From: Alicyclobacillus kakegawensis NBRC 103104
GTDB lineage: Bacteria; Bacillota; Bacilli; Alicyclobacillales; Alicyclobacillaceae
Reading direction: 5' to 3'
DNA length: 64,000 bases
Assembly: GCF_001552655.1 (NCBI RefSeq)
Contig: NZ_BCRP01000012.1
Location: 1-64,000 of the forward strand
Positions 50,853-60,106 of the stretch are shown here, piece by piece (positions within the stretch are counted from its first letter, which is position 1; the number at the start of each line of letters is the position of its first letter). The notes below the pieces were generated by a model. That model was not told the origin of the DNA and searched no databases. It saw only the letters and a program-made list of their open reading frames with translations. The position numbers and the translations under genes were made by a program.

Positions 50853-51512
50853 TCAGGTTGCCCGCCCAGCCAACACCAGGGCGTATACCGCCGCCGGACC
50901 GTGCACGCCGATGCTCAGGTCGTTTTCGATGTCCGAAGACCGGCTGGGCCCGCTGACAAAGTGCAGCGATGACGGCACGCGCTCCCCGGGCTTCGGCAGT
51001 GCCTCGCCAAGCCGGGTCTTGATCTGCCGGGCGTGAAGCAACGCGATGTGCACCGTCGGCAGGAGGTGGACGGATCGGCCTCGCCAAGCGTCCGCCGCCA
51101 TCATCAAGGTCCCAGTGTCGGCAATTGCCGCGGCGCAGCCGGTGATGCCGACGTGGGTGTCGGCAAACGATTTCGCCGGCGCCTCTCCCCAGCGTAGGAC
51201 CGTAAACCGTGCGAGCAGTCCGTCAATCTGGAACTCTTTCAGGGTATCGCCGCCCCACACCCCAATGGCCGGCGGGGCGAGATCGCGGAGCAACCCTTCC
51301 AGTCGGTTGTGTAGGTCTGTGAGATCCGGGCAGACCCACGCCTGACCGCCCTGCTGGGCAAACCGCTCGACGAAAGTGGATACCCTATCCGCCGAGCTCA
51401 GCGAACGCCCGGTCCAAAATTCGGGTGCACCGCGTCGGTACGGCGCTACAGGAGCCCCGTCCTGGCGGCCCAATCGTTCGCGAATGCGGGCAAGAAACGC
51501 TTGTTCTTCCAT
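50853..51512 (-). CDS. lutC: Lactate utilisation protein LutC
   Basis: The 219-aa protein has the LUD (YkgG) domain with GITGCAAAIADTGTLMM (about residues 127-143) and a late PSRSSDIENDLSIGVHGP segment. With LutA and LutB it forms the iron-sulfur enzyme system that oxidises L-lactate to pyruvate. The ATG at 51512 follows AAGGAGTGAG, and only 5 nt separate it from lutB. It ends 21 bp from the convergent mgtC-like gene. Confidence 0.9.
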   Translation of the reverse strand: MEEQAFLARIRERLGRQDGAPVAPYRRGAPEFWTGRSLSSADRVSTFVERFAQQGGQAWVCPDLTDLHNRLEGLLRDLAPPAIGVWGGDTLKEFQIDGLLARFTVLRWGEAPAKSFADTHVGITGCAAAIADTGTLMMAADAWRGRSVHLLPTVHIALLHARQIKTRLGEALPKPGERVPSSLHFVSGPSRSSDIENDLSIGVHGPAAVYALVLAGRAT

Positions 51513-51517
51513 GGGCC

Positions 51518-52996
51518 TCACTCCTTGTTGACCGCCGTCTCATGCGCGGGTGCGCCTTCAGTCCCTGCCGCGGGCGGGCGGTTGCCCTGGCGGAGCTCCT
51601 GTCTGAGCCCGGGCCAGCTTTCCCGGAATGACCGCTTGGCGAGGACCGGGGCCCGCCGCGTCTGCGTCCACCCGCGCAGGGGACCGATGCGCGCGTCAAT
51701 CCCGCCGTGGCGGGCCACCAGCACCTGACCCAGGCGTCCGCTTCGGATGATTGCGCGGTACCGCCCGGCACGGGCAAAGACAAGCCGGAAGCCGCGGAAA
51801 GCTGCCCGTTCGCCGCGCTTGGCCAACCCCTGGGCCACGTGGCGCCGGCGCAGTTTGACCAGCATGTCGTGCAGCGGAATCTGGACCGGGCAGGCTTCGA
51901 AACAAGCGCCGCACAGACTAGAGGCGTACGGCAAGTCCGCGTACTCGGGTCCCGGGTTGAGCAGCGGCGTCAGCACCGCGCCGACAGGCCCCGGATAGAC
52001 CGATCCGTACGCGTGCCCACCAATCTGCCGGTACACGGGGCACACGTTGAGGCAGGCGCCGCAGCGGATGCAATGCAGGATGTCCTGAAAGTCGGCGTCG
52101 CCGAGCTGACGGGAGCGACCGTTGTCGAGGATGACGACGTGCAATTCGCGGGCGCCATCGGCCTCTCCGTCGCGCCTGGGACCGGTGAAGCACGACATGT
52201 AGGTGATGACGTTCTGCCCGGTCGCGCTTTTGGGAAGCAGGTGCGAAAACACCTCCAGGTCGGCAAAGCTGGGCAGGATGCGCTCCATGCCCATGATGAC
52301 CACATGCGTCCGCGGCAGGTTGGCGACCATGTCGGCGTTGCCCTCGTTCGTGAACAGGACCACCGTGCCCGACTCGGCGATGCCGAAGTTGCACCCGGTG
52401 ACGCCGATGTCGGCGCTCTGAAACAGGGTCCGCAGCGTCCGCCTGGCGAAGCCGGTCAGCGCTTTCGTGTCGGTGGTCAGGTTTTCGCCGCCCGCCTTGG
52501 TGAACAACTCCCGGATTTGCTCCCGCGTCTTGTGAATCGAGGGGATGATGATGTGCGAAGGCGTTTCCCCGGCCAGTTGAATGATGTATTCTCCAAGGTC
52601 CGTCTCCACCACTTGGACTCCCTCGTCCTCCAGGTGCCGGTTGAGGTGGATTTCCTCCGAGACCATCGACTTGGACTTGACCACGAGCTTCGCCCGCCGC
52701 TTCTTGGCGATGTCGACGATGGCCTGCGCCGCCTCCTCGGCATCGGCCGCAAAGTGCACGTGGCCGCCCGCTGCCCGGACGTTGTCGGCGAACTGCTGCA
52801 GATAGAAGTCCAGATGGGCAATCGTATGGGCGCGAATATCGCGACCCCGGTCCCGCCATGCCTGCCAGCGGCCGAACGTCTCGGTGACATTCGCCTTGCG
52901 TGTGCGCAATCTGTCGGTCGTGAACTGCACCGCCTGCTGCAAGAGTGGATCCTGCAACGCCGATTTCGCCCGCTCCCGAATTCCGGTTTGGCTCAT
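51518..52996 (-). CDS. lutB: Iron-sulfur lactate oxidation protein LutB
   Basis: The 492-aa protein has an N-terminal LUD domain (about residues 60-290; GVTGCNFGIAESGTVVLFTN) and a bis-4Fe-4S ferredoxin-like region (CIRCGACLNVCPVY near 310 and CGACFEACPVQIPLHD near 362) that ferries electrons from lactate. It overlaps lutA by ATGA (52993-52996), so the proteins are made together. The long plus-strand frame antisense to it is a shadow. Confidence 0.92.
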   Translation of the reverse strand: MSQTGIRERAKSALQDPLLQQAVQFTTDRLRTRKANVTETFGRWQAWRDRGRDIRAHTIAHLDFYLQQFADNVRAAGGHVHFAADAEEAAQAIVDIAKKRRAKLVVKSKSMVSEEIHLNRHLEDEGVQVVETDLGEYIIQLAGETPSHIIIPSIHKTREQIRELFTKAGGENLTTDTKALTGFARRTLRTLFQSADIGVTGCNFGIAESGTVVLFTNEGNADMVANLPRTHVVIMGMERILPSFADLEVFSHLLPKSATGQNVITYMSCFTGPRRDGEADGARELHVVILDNGRSRQLGDADFQDILHCIRCGACLNVCPVYRQIGGHAYGSVYPGPVGAVLTPLLNPGPEYADLPYASSLCGACFEACPVQIPLHDMLVKLRRRHVAQGLAKRGERAAFRGFRLVFARAGRYRAIIRSGRLGQVLVARHGGIDARIGPLRGWTQTRRAPVLAKRSFRESWPGLRQELRQGNRPPAAGTEGAPAHETAVNKE

Positions 52997-53751
52997 CCCA
53001 CGATTTCCCTCCTGTGCTGTGCCTGCGTCCCTTCATACAGCAGCTGAGCCAGGTGCATCACGCGGACCCGGCGGCCTTCGCGCGCCATGCGGCCGCCGAT
53101 GTTCATGAGGCAGCCCATATCCGTGCCCACCAGTACCTGCGCTTGTGTTTCCTCGACATGGCGGACCTTGTCCTCCACCATCGCACCCGACAGTTCGCCC
53201 ATTTTGACCGCGAACGTACCGCCAAAGCCGCAGCAATCGGCCGCGTGGGCGAGGGGAACCAACTCGAGTCCGCGCACGTGACGGAGCAGCTCCAACGGCT
53301 CATCCCGCACGCCGAGCAGCCGTGATCCGTGGCAAGACGGATGGTACGTGGCCCGCGCCGGGAAGCTGGCGCCAACATCCGACACGCCCAGCACGCGCAC
53401 GAGAAACTGGGAGAATTCATAGGTTTTCTCGGCCAGGGCGCCCGCTCGCCGGCGACTTTGGGCATCGCCGGCAAACAAATCGGGGTAGTAATGGTGAATC
53501 ATGCCGCAGCACGATCCGGACGGAGACACGACATAATCGTACGGATCGAACGCGTCGAGCAGGGTGCGGGCGACCTCACGGGCGTCGTCCCAGTAACCGC
53601 TGTTGAACGCCGGCTGCCCGCAGCAGGTTTGCTGCTCCGGGAAATCTACGTCGACGCCCAGCTGGTGCAGGAGGCGCACCATCGCTTCACCGACCTGCGG
53701 GTACAGGCTGTCGACCAGACACGTAACGAACAGAGCCACCTTCACGCTCAT
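52993..53751 (-). CDS. lutA: Lactate oxidation protein LutA
   Basis: The 252-aa protein consists of two cysteine-rich CCG domains: CCGQPAFNSGYW (about residue 43) with GSCCGM (about 79), and CHGSRL (about 139) with DCCGFGGTFAVK (about 172). Such domains bind iron-sulfur or zinc centres in lactate, glycolate and heterodisulfide enzymes. It lies between lutR and lutB with 4-nt overlaps on both sides. Confidence 0.92.
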   Translation of the reverse strand: MSVKVALFVTCLVDSLYPQVGEAMVRLLHQLGVDVDFPEQQTCCGQPAFNSGYWDDAREVARTLLDAFDPYDYVVSPSGSCCGMIHHYYPDLFAGDAQSRRRAGALAEKTYEFSQFLVRVLGVSDVGASFPARATYHPSCHGSRLLGVRDEPLELLRHVRGLELVPLAHAADCCGFGGTFAVKMGELSGAMVEDKVRHVEETQAQVLVGTDMGCLMNIGGRMAREGRRVRVMHLAQLLYEGTQAQHRREIVG

Positions 53752-54482
53752 ACCTCCTCGGACGGTTGTGTTGACGGACGTTCCAGGTGCAACCGACTCT
53801 CGACATAGAGCAGGTGGGTCTGCATGGCGGCTTCCGCACCGTCCCCGTCGGCTGCAAAGATGGCTTGGGCGATGTGCTGGTGCTGCCGCAACAGCGTTTG
53901 CGCTTCGCCCGGCCGTTCAAACAGCCGCCGGCGGCTTTCATACAGTTGGGCCTGCACCTTCTCCGCGATGGTATCCAGCAGCGACGGAAACAGTGGATTC
54001 CCGGAGGCGGCCGCGACCGCCCGGTGGAACGTCCAGTCAGCCGCCTCTCCCAGCGATCCGCTGGCGATATCGGCCTCCATCTCGGCCAATGCGCCGGCCA
54101 GTGTCTCCATGTCAGCTGTCGTTCGGCGACCGGCCGCGAGGCGGGCGGCCCCGCCTTCGACCACTCGCCGCAGCTCCAGCAGGTGGCGCATCTCCTGCCG
54201 CGTCAACACCCCGGTGGCCGTCGCTTGGCGCGCGAGCGCGGACGCGTCAAAGCGCGTGACGAAGGTACCCTCGCCCTGTTTCACCGTCACCAGGTGCATC
54301 GCCTTGAGCGCTGACAGGGCCTCCCGCACCGCCGCCTGTCCGACCGAAAACTGTTGGCTCAGCTCCCGCACCGAGGGCAGCCTGCTGCCCGGGGCAAACA
54401 CGCCCCCCAGGATAGCCTCTTTCAGCCGTTCGGTCACGGCTTCGGTGGTCTTGGTCGTGCGGATGGGTTGGAGCGATGGCAA
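53748..54482 (-). CDS. lutR: FadR-type GntR regulator of lactate utilisation (LutR-like)
   Basis: The 244-aa protein has a GntR winged helix at residues 11-78 (LPSVRELSQQFSVGQAAVREALSALKA) and an FCD effector domain (about 95-220). FadR-subfamily members such as LutR and LldR repress lactate genes until lactate binds. It is the first gene of lutR-lutA-lutB-lutC, joined by 4-nt overlaps, so it would repress its own operon. Palindromes at 54631-54668 are candidate operators. Confidence 0.87.
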   Translation of the reverse strand: MPSLQPIRTTKTTEAVTERLKEAILGGVFAPGSRLPSVRELSQQFSVGQAAVREALSALKAMHLVTVKQGEGTFVTRFDASALARQATATGVLTRQEMRHLLELRRVVEGGAARLAAGRRTTADMETLAGALAEMEADIASGSLGEAADWTFHRAVAAASGNPLFPSLLDTIAEKVQAQLYESRRRLFERPGEAQTLLRQHQHIAQAIFAADGDGAEAAMQTHLLYVESRLHLERPSTQPSEEV

Positions 54483-54630
54483 GCGTTTTCCTCCTTCAGC
54501 GTGTTCAATGTGTCGATAACCGAGTCATCAGATCACCACATGGCTATACTGTACCATGCAGCGACGGCTGCTACCAAGCCCAATGGCGGGCAGATCATCC
54601 ACCGCATCTATACGTAGGAGGCCGATAAGG

Positions 54631-54641
54631 TGTATCATACA
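54631..54641. promoter_or_regulatory. Palindrome TGTATCATACA, candidate LutR operator
   Basis: TGTAT and ATACA are perfect inverted 5-bp arms around C. The GT-N5-AC core resembles GntR-family sites, and a FadR-type regulator is encoded 150 bp away. The site lies 13 bp from a second, longer palindrome. Confidence 0.45.
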
Positions 54642-54653
54642 AGGAGGAAACCC

Positions 54654-54668
54654 TTGTGTTTCACACAA
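54654..54668. promoter_or_regulatory. Palindrome with TTGTGT/ACACAA arms, candidate operator
   Basis: TTGTGT and ACACAA flank TTC in a perfect 15-bp inverted repeat, directly abutting a cre box. Together with the neighbouring palindrome it may give cooperative regulator binding. Confidence 0.45.
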
Positions 54669-54683
54669 ATGAAAGCGCTATCT
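54669..54683 (+). promoter_or_regulatory. CcpA cre box
   Basis: ATGAAAGCGCTATCT matches WTGNAANCGNWNNCW at every position and also the stricter TGWAARCGYTWNCW. Placed between the lut operon and the acyl-CoA synthetase, it suggests carbon catabolite control of one or both. Confidence 0.6.
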
Positions 54684-54883
54684 TTTGTGTTCGTCATCGA
54701 CCGACTGTTTGGTAGAGTTACGAAATGGTCAATCCAGATTGAGATTGTGCTGTCGTCCGCTTGTCTTTCGCAACTCCGCCCAGTTATGCTGGGCCACGGA
54801 GCCAAGGAACCAGTTTCGGCCATGGAACCAAGCTCATCCGCCGGCGATGGCCGTGGTCCGACAAAGGGGGAAACGAGTTCGAG

Positions 54884-56542
54884 ATGATGAACTATCCGCT
54901 GCTGCTCCGCTCGGTGTTGTATCGCGCCGTTACCGTGTCTCCAGAAAAGGAAATTGTGTCCCGGGATTACTCCCAGACCGTTCGCTATACTTACGCGGAC
55001 ATGCACCGGCGGGTGTGCCAATTGGCGAACGCGCTGGACGCTTTGGGTGTGCAAAAGGGAGAGCGCGTCGCGTCGTTTGCCTGGAACCACCATCGCCACC
55101 TCGAACTGTACTTTGCCGTCCCCTGTTCTCAGCGGGTGCTTCACACCGTAAACATCCGTCTGTTCCGGGATCAAATCGTGTACACCATCAACCACGCGGA
55201 AGACAAGGCGCTGTTTGTCGATGAGGACTTGGTGCCGCTCATCGAGTCGATGGTCTCGGAGTTGAAGACTGTCCAGCACTACATCATCATGACGGACAAA
55301 CGGGGGACTCCCACCACGTCTTTGCCTGGTGCCGTGTACTACGAAGATTTCATCGCCGGCCAGCCCGAGACCTACGAGTTTCCGGAGTTTGACGAATGGA
55401 CACCGGCCATTCTGAGCTATACGTCGGCCACCACCGGGAATCCGAAAGGGGTTCTTTACACGCATCGTGGTCTGTATCTGCACTGTTTGACCAGTCTGAC
55501 CGGTGAGCTGGGGACGCGTGAGTACGATGTCACCATGCCCGTGGTGCCGATGTTTCATGTCAACGCATGGGGGCGTCCCTACACCGATACCTGGATCGGC
55601 GCCAAGCAAGTCTATCCGGGCAGCCGCCCCACTGCGAAAGACCTGTGCGAGTTGATACACACAGAGCGGGTGAGCTTCGCGGTGGGGGTCCCGACCATCT
55701 GGATGGGTGTGCTGCAGCATGTGCGGGCCCATCCACAACAATACGACTTCAGCTGTGTACGTTTCCTGATGTCCGGTGGGGCCGCAATGCCGGCGTCGCT
55801 GACCCAGGCTTTTGAACGTGAACTGGGGGTGCGTCTGTGGCAAGGGTACGGGCAAACCGAGACGACCCCCGTGACCTTCGTGAATGAACCCAAGAGCTCC
55901 TTATCCCATCTCTCCGAAGACGAGAGGCTGAAGCTGCGGACAAAAACGGGTCTCATCATGCCTGGCCTGGAGATGCGTGTCGTCGGGGAGGACGGGTGTG
56001 AGGTCGCTCACGATGGGAAGCAGATGGGTGAGCTGTGGCTGCGTGGGCCTTGGGTGTTGGCGGAATACTACAAGGATGCGGATCAGACCGAGCAGTCGTT
56101 CGTGGACGGTTGGTTCCGCACGGGCGATATTGCCACCTTGGATGAGCACGGCTACCTGCAGATTGTCGACAGGACCAAAGACCTGATTAAGAGCGGGGGC
56201 GAGTGGATTTCTTCGGTCGATCTCGAGAACACCATCATGGCGCATCCGCTGGTCGCCGAAGCAGCGGTCATCGGCATTCCGCACGAAAAGTGGCAGGAGC
56301 GACCCCTTGCCTGCGTTGTGCCGGTCCATGGCGCTGAGGGACGCGTAACGAAGGCGGACATCCTGGAGTTCCTGCGCGCGAGGGTCGCGAAGTGGTGGTT
56401 GCCCGACGACGTGGTCTTTGTCAGGGAAATCCCCAAGACCAGCGTGGGCAAGTTCTCGAAGAAGACGCTGCGTCAGTGGTATCAGGAAGGCAAACTGGCG
56501 GCGTCGACAGCGCCAGAGATGAGCGGAGAGAGCCACGCTTGA
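54884..56542 (+). CDS. AMP-forming acyl-CoA synthetase
   Basis: The 552-aa protein has the adenylation motifs in order: SYTSATTGNPKGV (phosphate loop, with Ala where Gly is usual), GYGQTET (about residue 325), GWFRTGDIA (about 408), DRTKDLIKSGGEW, and the C-terminal GKFSKK with the catalytic Lys. Such enzymes activate fatty or short/medium-chain carboxylic acids. It resembles long-chain acyl-CoA ligases such as LcfB. ATG 54884 follows AAAGGGGG; the open frame to 54761 has no ribosome site. The upstream cre box suggests catabolite control. Confidence 0.88.
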   Translation: MMNYPLLLRSVLYRAVTVSPEKEIVSRDYSQTVRYTYADMHRRVCQLANALDALGVQKGERVASFAWNHHRHLELYFAVPCSQRVLHTVNIRLFRDQIVYTINHAEDKALFVDEDLVPLIESMVSELKTVQHYIIMTDKRGTPTTSLPGAVYYEDFIAGQPETYEFPEFDEWTPAILSYTSATTGNPKGVLYTHRGLYLHCLTSLTGELGTREYDVTMPVVPMFHVNAWGRPYTDTWIGAKQVYPGSRPTAKDLCELIHTERVSFAVGVPTIWMGVLQHVRAHPQQYDFSCVRFLMSGGAAMPASLTQAFERELGVRLWQGYGQTETTPVTFVNEPKSSLSHLSEDERLKLRTKTGLIMPGLEMRVVGEDGCEVAHDGKQMGELWLRGPWVLAEYYKDADQTEQSFVDGWFRTGDIATLDEHGYLQIVDRTKDLIKSGGEWISSVDLENTIMAHPLVAEAAVIGIPHEKWQERPLACVVPVHGAEGRVTKADILEFLRARVAKWWLPDDVVFVREIPKTSVGKFSKKTLRQWYQEGKLAASTAPEMSGESHA

Positions 56543-56571
56543 CCCCGCATGGGGTGCGTAAGAACAGACAA

Positions 56572-56593
56572 ACCCGCCAGGTTCCTGGCGGGT
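56572..56593. terminator. Terminator between the acyl-CoA synthetase and namA
   Basis: ACCCGCCAGG pairs with CCTGGCGGGT around a 2-nt turn (or a shorter stem with a 4-nt loop) between two convergent genes, 30 nt after the synthetase stop. The flanks are only weakly T-rich. Confidence 0.65.
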
Positions 56594-56703
56594 CTGGCTG
56601 GGCCTGTGCATATTTCTGTGTGTATTGGAGTCCAGACACGCGCCCGGGCGGCTACCGGCTGTCGCGCCCCGGGGCGTGCGGGCGGCCTGGATGTTGTCGT
56701 CTG

Positions 56704-57726
56704 TCAAAAAGCCCGCATGTACTGCTTTGGCACCTGAGGCTCCTGTTGGAGCACCTGCGCCGCGTGAATCGGCCAATACGGATCGCGCAGCAGGCCTCGG
56801 GCAATCGCCACCAAATCGGCGTCCCCATTGGCTACGACCGCCTCCGCCAGGGCGGGATGCTCCAGCATGCCCACTGCAATCACCGGCGTCCCCAGCGTCT
56901 CCTTGAATGCGCGGGCAAACGGAACTTGGTAGCCCGGATAATTTCCCGGCCTGCGCTTGCCAGCCGGCCCTTCGCCACCTGAACTGACGTGGAAGATGTC
57001 GACACCCGCGTCCTTGTACCGTTTCCCGGTTTCCAAAATATGGTCTACATCGTAGCCCCCGTCCACATACTCCACCGCGGAGACGCGCATGAACAGCGGC
57101 ATCGAGGCCGGCATTTCGCTTTTTACCGCCTGAATCACCTCGTGGCCGAACCGGGCCAAATCCTGTCCGTATTCGTCGTCGCGGTGATTGGTGTACGGAG
57201 AGTGGAACTGGTGAATCAGATAGCCATGCGCCCCGTGCAGCTCGATGACGTCCACGCCCGCAGCCACCGCCCGCCGGGCCGCTTGGCGGAACTTTTCCAC
57301 CATCTGCTTCACTTCGTCCGTGCTCAACGCGCGCGGCGTCTTGTATCCCGGACCTTCGAAGCGGATGGGAGAGGGTGCCACGGGTACCTCCGCGTCCTCG
57401 GCTTTACGTCCGGCGTGGGCAATCTGAATTCCGACCTTGGCGCCGTGTCGGTGGCAGGCATCAATGATGCGCGCGAAGGCAGCGATGTGGTCATCTGACC
57501 ACAGCCCCAGGTCGTAGTCGGTGATACGACCGTCCGGTTCGACATCTGTCATTTCGATGATAATCAGACCGGCCCCGCCCACGGCGCGGCTGGTGTAGTG
57601 GACAAAGTGCCAATCGTTGGGCTTGCCATCCTTGGCGGTCACCGAATACTGGCACATCGGCGCCATCACGACGCGGTTTTTCAGTTCAAGACCTTTATAA
57701 GAAAACGGGGTAAAGAGCTTCGACAT
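56704..57726 (-). CDS. namA: NADPH dehydrogenase / old yellow enzyme (YqjM-like)
   Basis: The 340-aa FMN barrel matches the YqjM/NamA subgroup: MAPMCQYS near residue 25 with the flavin-tuning Cys and Tyr, QIAHAGRK (about 101), and HGAHGYLIHQF-type motif with the substrate-binding region (about 165). It reduces activated C=C bonds or nitro compounds with NADPH. The ATG at 57726 follows GGAGGAGGGA; the longer frame to 57804 is unsupported. It is a single gene, convergent with the acyl-CoA synthetase. Confidence 0.92.
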   Translation of the reverse strand: MSKLFTPFSYKGLELKNRVVMAPMCQYSVTAKDGKPNDWHFVHYTSRAVGGAGLIIIEMTDVEPDGRITDYDLGLWSDDHIAAFARIIDACHRHGAKVGIQIAHAGRKAEDAEVPVAPSPIRFEGPGYKTPRALSTDEVKQMVEKFRQAARRAVAAGVDVIELHGAHGYLIHQFHSPYTNHRDDEYGQDLARFGHEVIQAVKSEMPASMPLFMRVSAVEYVDGGYDVDHILETGKRYKDAGVDIFHVSSGGEGPAGKRRPGNYPGYQVPFARAFKETLGTPVIAVGMLEHPALAEAVVANGDADLVAIARGLLRDPYWPIHAAQVLQQEPQVPKQYMRAF

Positions 57727-58181
57727 GTGTGCAGTCCCTCCTCCTAGCAAGACTGGAACGGGCATAGAAGCCCTGTTTGTCCTTCCAAAGGAAGATGCGT
57801 CCAATCTCGGCGCCTTCTGGTCGGGGCAGATACTATCTTATTGTAAGCCAAGGAGCCAGTCAACGGGTCCCCCTGTGTGTCCACCCATGACGTGCAAAGG
57901 AGGGAGGTTATGATTCACATCCCTTCCGGCGAACGATTTCCATGAAATGTTAAGTTTGTGTTGATCATGTTTATGTGTGCACTTTTTATACGTTCCCGTG
58001 ATCCTAGGAGCTTGCAAGGTTGTGGTTGATAAGACACAATAGAACTGTCTTTTTATCAAAACTAAACAGATCGGCTGATTAATTTGTTGATTTTTGTTGG
58101 TGTATTTCAGAAAGGTGGTGAGACATGAGGATTCGCCTGGGGATTTCAACCGGGTTTGCAGGTGGATAGGTACCAAACATT
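57727..58181. other. AT-rich intergenic region upstream of the hxlB-like gene
   Basis: About 455 bp without a gene. It contains an imperfect inverted repeat (TTGATA-AGACA at 58026-58036 against TGTCT-TTTTATCAA at 58046-58059) that could be an operator or hairpin in front of the hxlB-like gene. No clear -35/-10 pair was found, although several AT-rich -10-like boxes exist. Confidence 0.4.
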
Positions 58182-58787
58182 ATGAATCCCGCGGAGGGGG
58201 ATGTTTGTAAACAAATGGGAAATGGCCAGTGTGATACGTTCGAACTGCGGGATCGGATGATGCAAGAATTGCGCCAGGCCTTCCAACGCGTGGAGGAGGA
58301 GCAGTTGGGACAACTACTGGACGAAATCTGCCAAGCTAAGCGGGTGTTCGTGTATGGCCTGGGTCGCGAACGACTGATGTTGCAAGCATTTGCGATGCGC
58401 CTCATGCATTTGGGGCTGACGGTTCACGTGGTGGGCGACGTTACGACACCACGCATAGGCGAGGGTGATCTTTTTCTGACCAGTTCTGGAACTGGGTATC
58501 TTGCGACTGTAGAGGCGTTGATGAAGATTGCGAGGACGGCCAGGGCTCGGATCGCTTTCTTTACAGCCGCCACGGATTCACCATTACTTCCAATGGTGGA
58601 CCAAGCAGTCTTGATTCCAGCGCGGACAATGCGTGACGACAGGAATGGCACTTCGTCCGTCCAGCCGATGGGGACGTTGTTTGAACAGGTGCAGCTCATG
58701 CTGCTCGATATGCTGGCAATGCGATTAAAAGAGCGGCTTGGCCGGACAGAGACGGATATGGTCGAGCTGCACACTAACCTGGAATAG
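58182..58787 (+). CDS. hxlB: 6-phospho-3-hexuloisomerase-like SIS protein
   Basis: The 201-aa protein is one SIS domain with the 6-phospho-3-hexuloisomerase pattern: GLGRERLMLQAFAMRLMHLG (residues about 53-72), VVGDVTTPRIGEGDLFLTSSGTG, and a C-terminal QPMGTLFEQ motif. HxlB converts 3-hexulose-6-phosphate to fructose-6-phosphate. The usual partner HPS (HxlA) is absent; instead a zinc dehydrogenase follows after 17 bp and a sugar importer after that. Use in a polyol or rare-hexose route rather than formaldehyde fixation is therefore likely (inference). The SIS loop has Tyr after SSGTG where Glu is common, so substrate preference may differ. Confidence 0.75.
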   Translation: MNPAEGDVCKQMGNGQCDTFELRDRMMQELRQAFQRVEEEQLGQLLDEICQAKRVFVYGLGRERLMLQAFAMRLMHLGLTVHVVGDVTTPRIGEGDLFLTSSGTGYLATVEALMKIARTARARIAFFTAATDSPLLPMVDQAVLIPARTMRDDRNGTSSVQPMGTLFEQVQLMLLDMLAMRLKERLGRTETDMVELHTNLE

Positions 58788-58804
58788 AAAAAGGTGAGGG
58801 AATC

Positions 58805-59827
58805 GTGAAAGCGGTTGTATATGATGCGCCGCGTTCGTTTCGAGTGGCAGATGTGCCAGTTCCGGAGATTGCGGCAAATCAGGTCCTTGTTAGAGTCGCC
58901 ACGTGTGGCGTTTGCAAAACGGACGTGCACATTCACCATGGCGAGTTTCTGGCGGAGTTTCCGTTGATACCTGGGCATGAGTTTGCTGGGGAGATTGTCA
59001 AGGTCGGAAGCGGGGTGGAGGCTTTCAGGCCTGGGGACAGAGTGGCGGTGGACAACACAGTGTTGTGTGGTCACTGTTACTACTGCCGGCGGAATGAACC
59101 ACTATTTTGTGAAAGATTCTACTCTCTGGGGTGTAATGGGCCCGGCGGTTTCGCCGAATATGTGGCTGCGGGGCATGACAAGGTGTTCCCGATTGGCAAT
59201 CTTACGTTTGAAGAAGCAGCCATGATTGAGCCGACAGCATGTGCGGTGCACGGATTGGATGTGATCGATGTACGCCCTGGGGACGATGTACTGTTGTTTG
59301 GTACCGGACCGACGGGCATCGTGCTGGCGCAGTTGCTGCGCCACGCGGGCGCCGGAAACCTCGTGGTGGTCGCTTCCGACGAGCGCAAATTGGAAGTGGT
59401 GGCGGGGCTGGCGGCAGCTGACGTAGTACGTATGGATAGGTCCGACTATTCCAAGCATACGGCCGAGTTACAGCGGCGTTACCCGAAAGGATTTGACGTT
59501 ATTATCGACGCGACAGGCGCAGTCACTGTCCTCCAGCACTGCACACAGTTCGCCAAGTACGGCGCGAAGATCGTGGTGTACGGCGTGTGCAACGAATCGG
59601 ACCAAATGGTCATCAGTCCGTATGAAGTGTTCCGAAAAGAACTGAAGATTATTGGTTCATTCGCGCAGACGCACTGTTTTGATCGGGCAATTAAATTCAT
59701 GCAGCGGGGTATTGTGAATGTTCGTGACATCATTACACATCGATTTTCACTCGACGATTTTGGAGACGCCATCAAGCAGGTCGAGTCCGGGCGTGGACAT
59801 ATAAAGGTGATAGTTGGAAGTGTGTGA
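58805..59827 (+). CDS. Zinc-dependent alcohol/polyol dehydrogenase
   Basis: The 340-aa MDR enzyme has the catalytic zinc region (CGVCKTD, about residue 36, and PGHEFAGEIV, about 57), a structural zinc loop (CGHCYYCRRNEPLFC, about 88) and a Rossmann motif (LLFGTGPTGIVLAQLL). Members oxidise polyols such as arabitol, sorbitol or galactitol to ketoses. It is preceded by AAAAAGGTGAGGGA and follows the hxlB-like gene by 17 bp. It probably makes the ketose whose phosphate is isomerised by that protein. Confidence 0.87.
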   Translation: MKAVVYDAPRSFRVADVPVPEIAANQVLVRVATCGVCKTDVHIHHGEFLAEFPLIPGHEFAGEIVKVGSGVEAFRPGDRVAVDNTVLCGHCYYCRRNEPLFCERFYSLGCNGPGGFAEYVAAGHDKVFPIGNLTFEEAAMIEPTACAVHGLDVIDVRPGDDVLLFGTGPTGIVLAQLLRHAGAGNLVVVASDERKLEVVAGLAAADVVRMDRSDYSKHTAELQRRYPKGFDVIIDATGAVTVLQHCTQFAKYGAKIVVYGVCNESDQMVISPYEVFRKELKIIGSFAQTHCFDRAIKFMQRGIVNVRDIITHRFSLDDFGDAIKQVESGRGHIKVIVGSV

Positions 59828-60106
59828 CGGTGGGTATGGGCGCAGTGAAGATTTTGAAGATATATGGGGAGTGACGAACTGAAGTTTTGAGCATGGCACG
59901 GGGAGCGATATAAGTTTGGGGAGTTAAGTTTTGTAACGGTCCACAAGTTCCGGAGAGATATAGAAAATCCCCTGGGCACCCGTGGATCGAAGTTCCTTTC
60001 TCCTGCCTACAACCGAATCTTGAAATCATGGCCACTCTACTCCCATGACATCGCACTCCCTCATGAGTGATTATCTTGTGGTTGGGTGTTTGTAGATGTT
60101 CAACTC
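59828..60106. other. Intergenic stretch after the dehydrogenase gene
   Basis: About 280 bp up to the importer promoter contain no supported gene; short minus-strand frames here lack ribosome sites and family features. No terminator-like hairpin with a T-tract was seen after the dehydrogenase gene. Confidence 0.45.

Larger units (their letters stand above)
54483..54883. other. Divergent regulatory region between lutR and the acyl-CoA synthetase
   Basis: This 400-bp gap holds two palindromes and a cre box in its middle (listed separately), a TATACT -10 candidate on the plus strand at 54545, and no supported gene. An 85-codon plus-strand frame overlapping the synthetase start lacks family features. 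Both the lut operon and the synthetase are likely controlled from here. Confidence 0.5.

Noticed and set aside
51707-53047. 446-codon plus-strand frame opposite lutB
   Set aside because: Lies entirely against the well-supported lutB gene with its iron-sulfur motifs; no family features of its own.
54630-54887. 85-codon frame upstream of the acyl-CoA synthetase
   Set aside because: It runs through the operator/cre array and ends on the synthetase start; no family resemblance.
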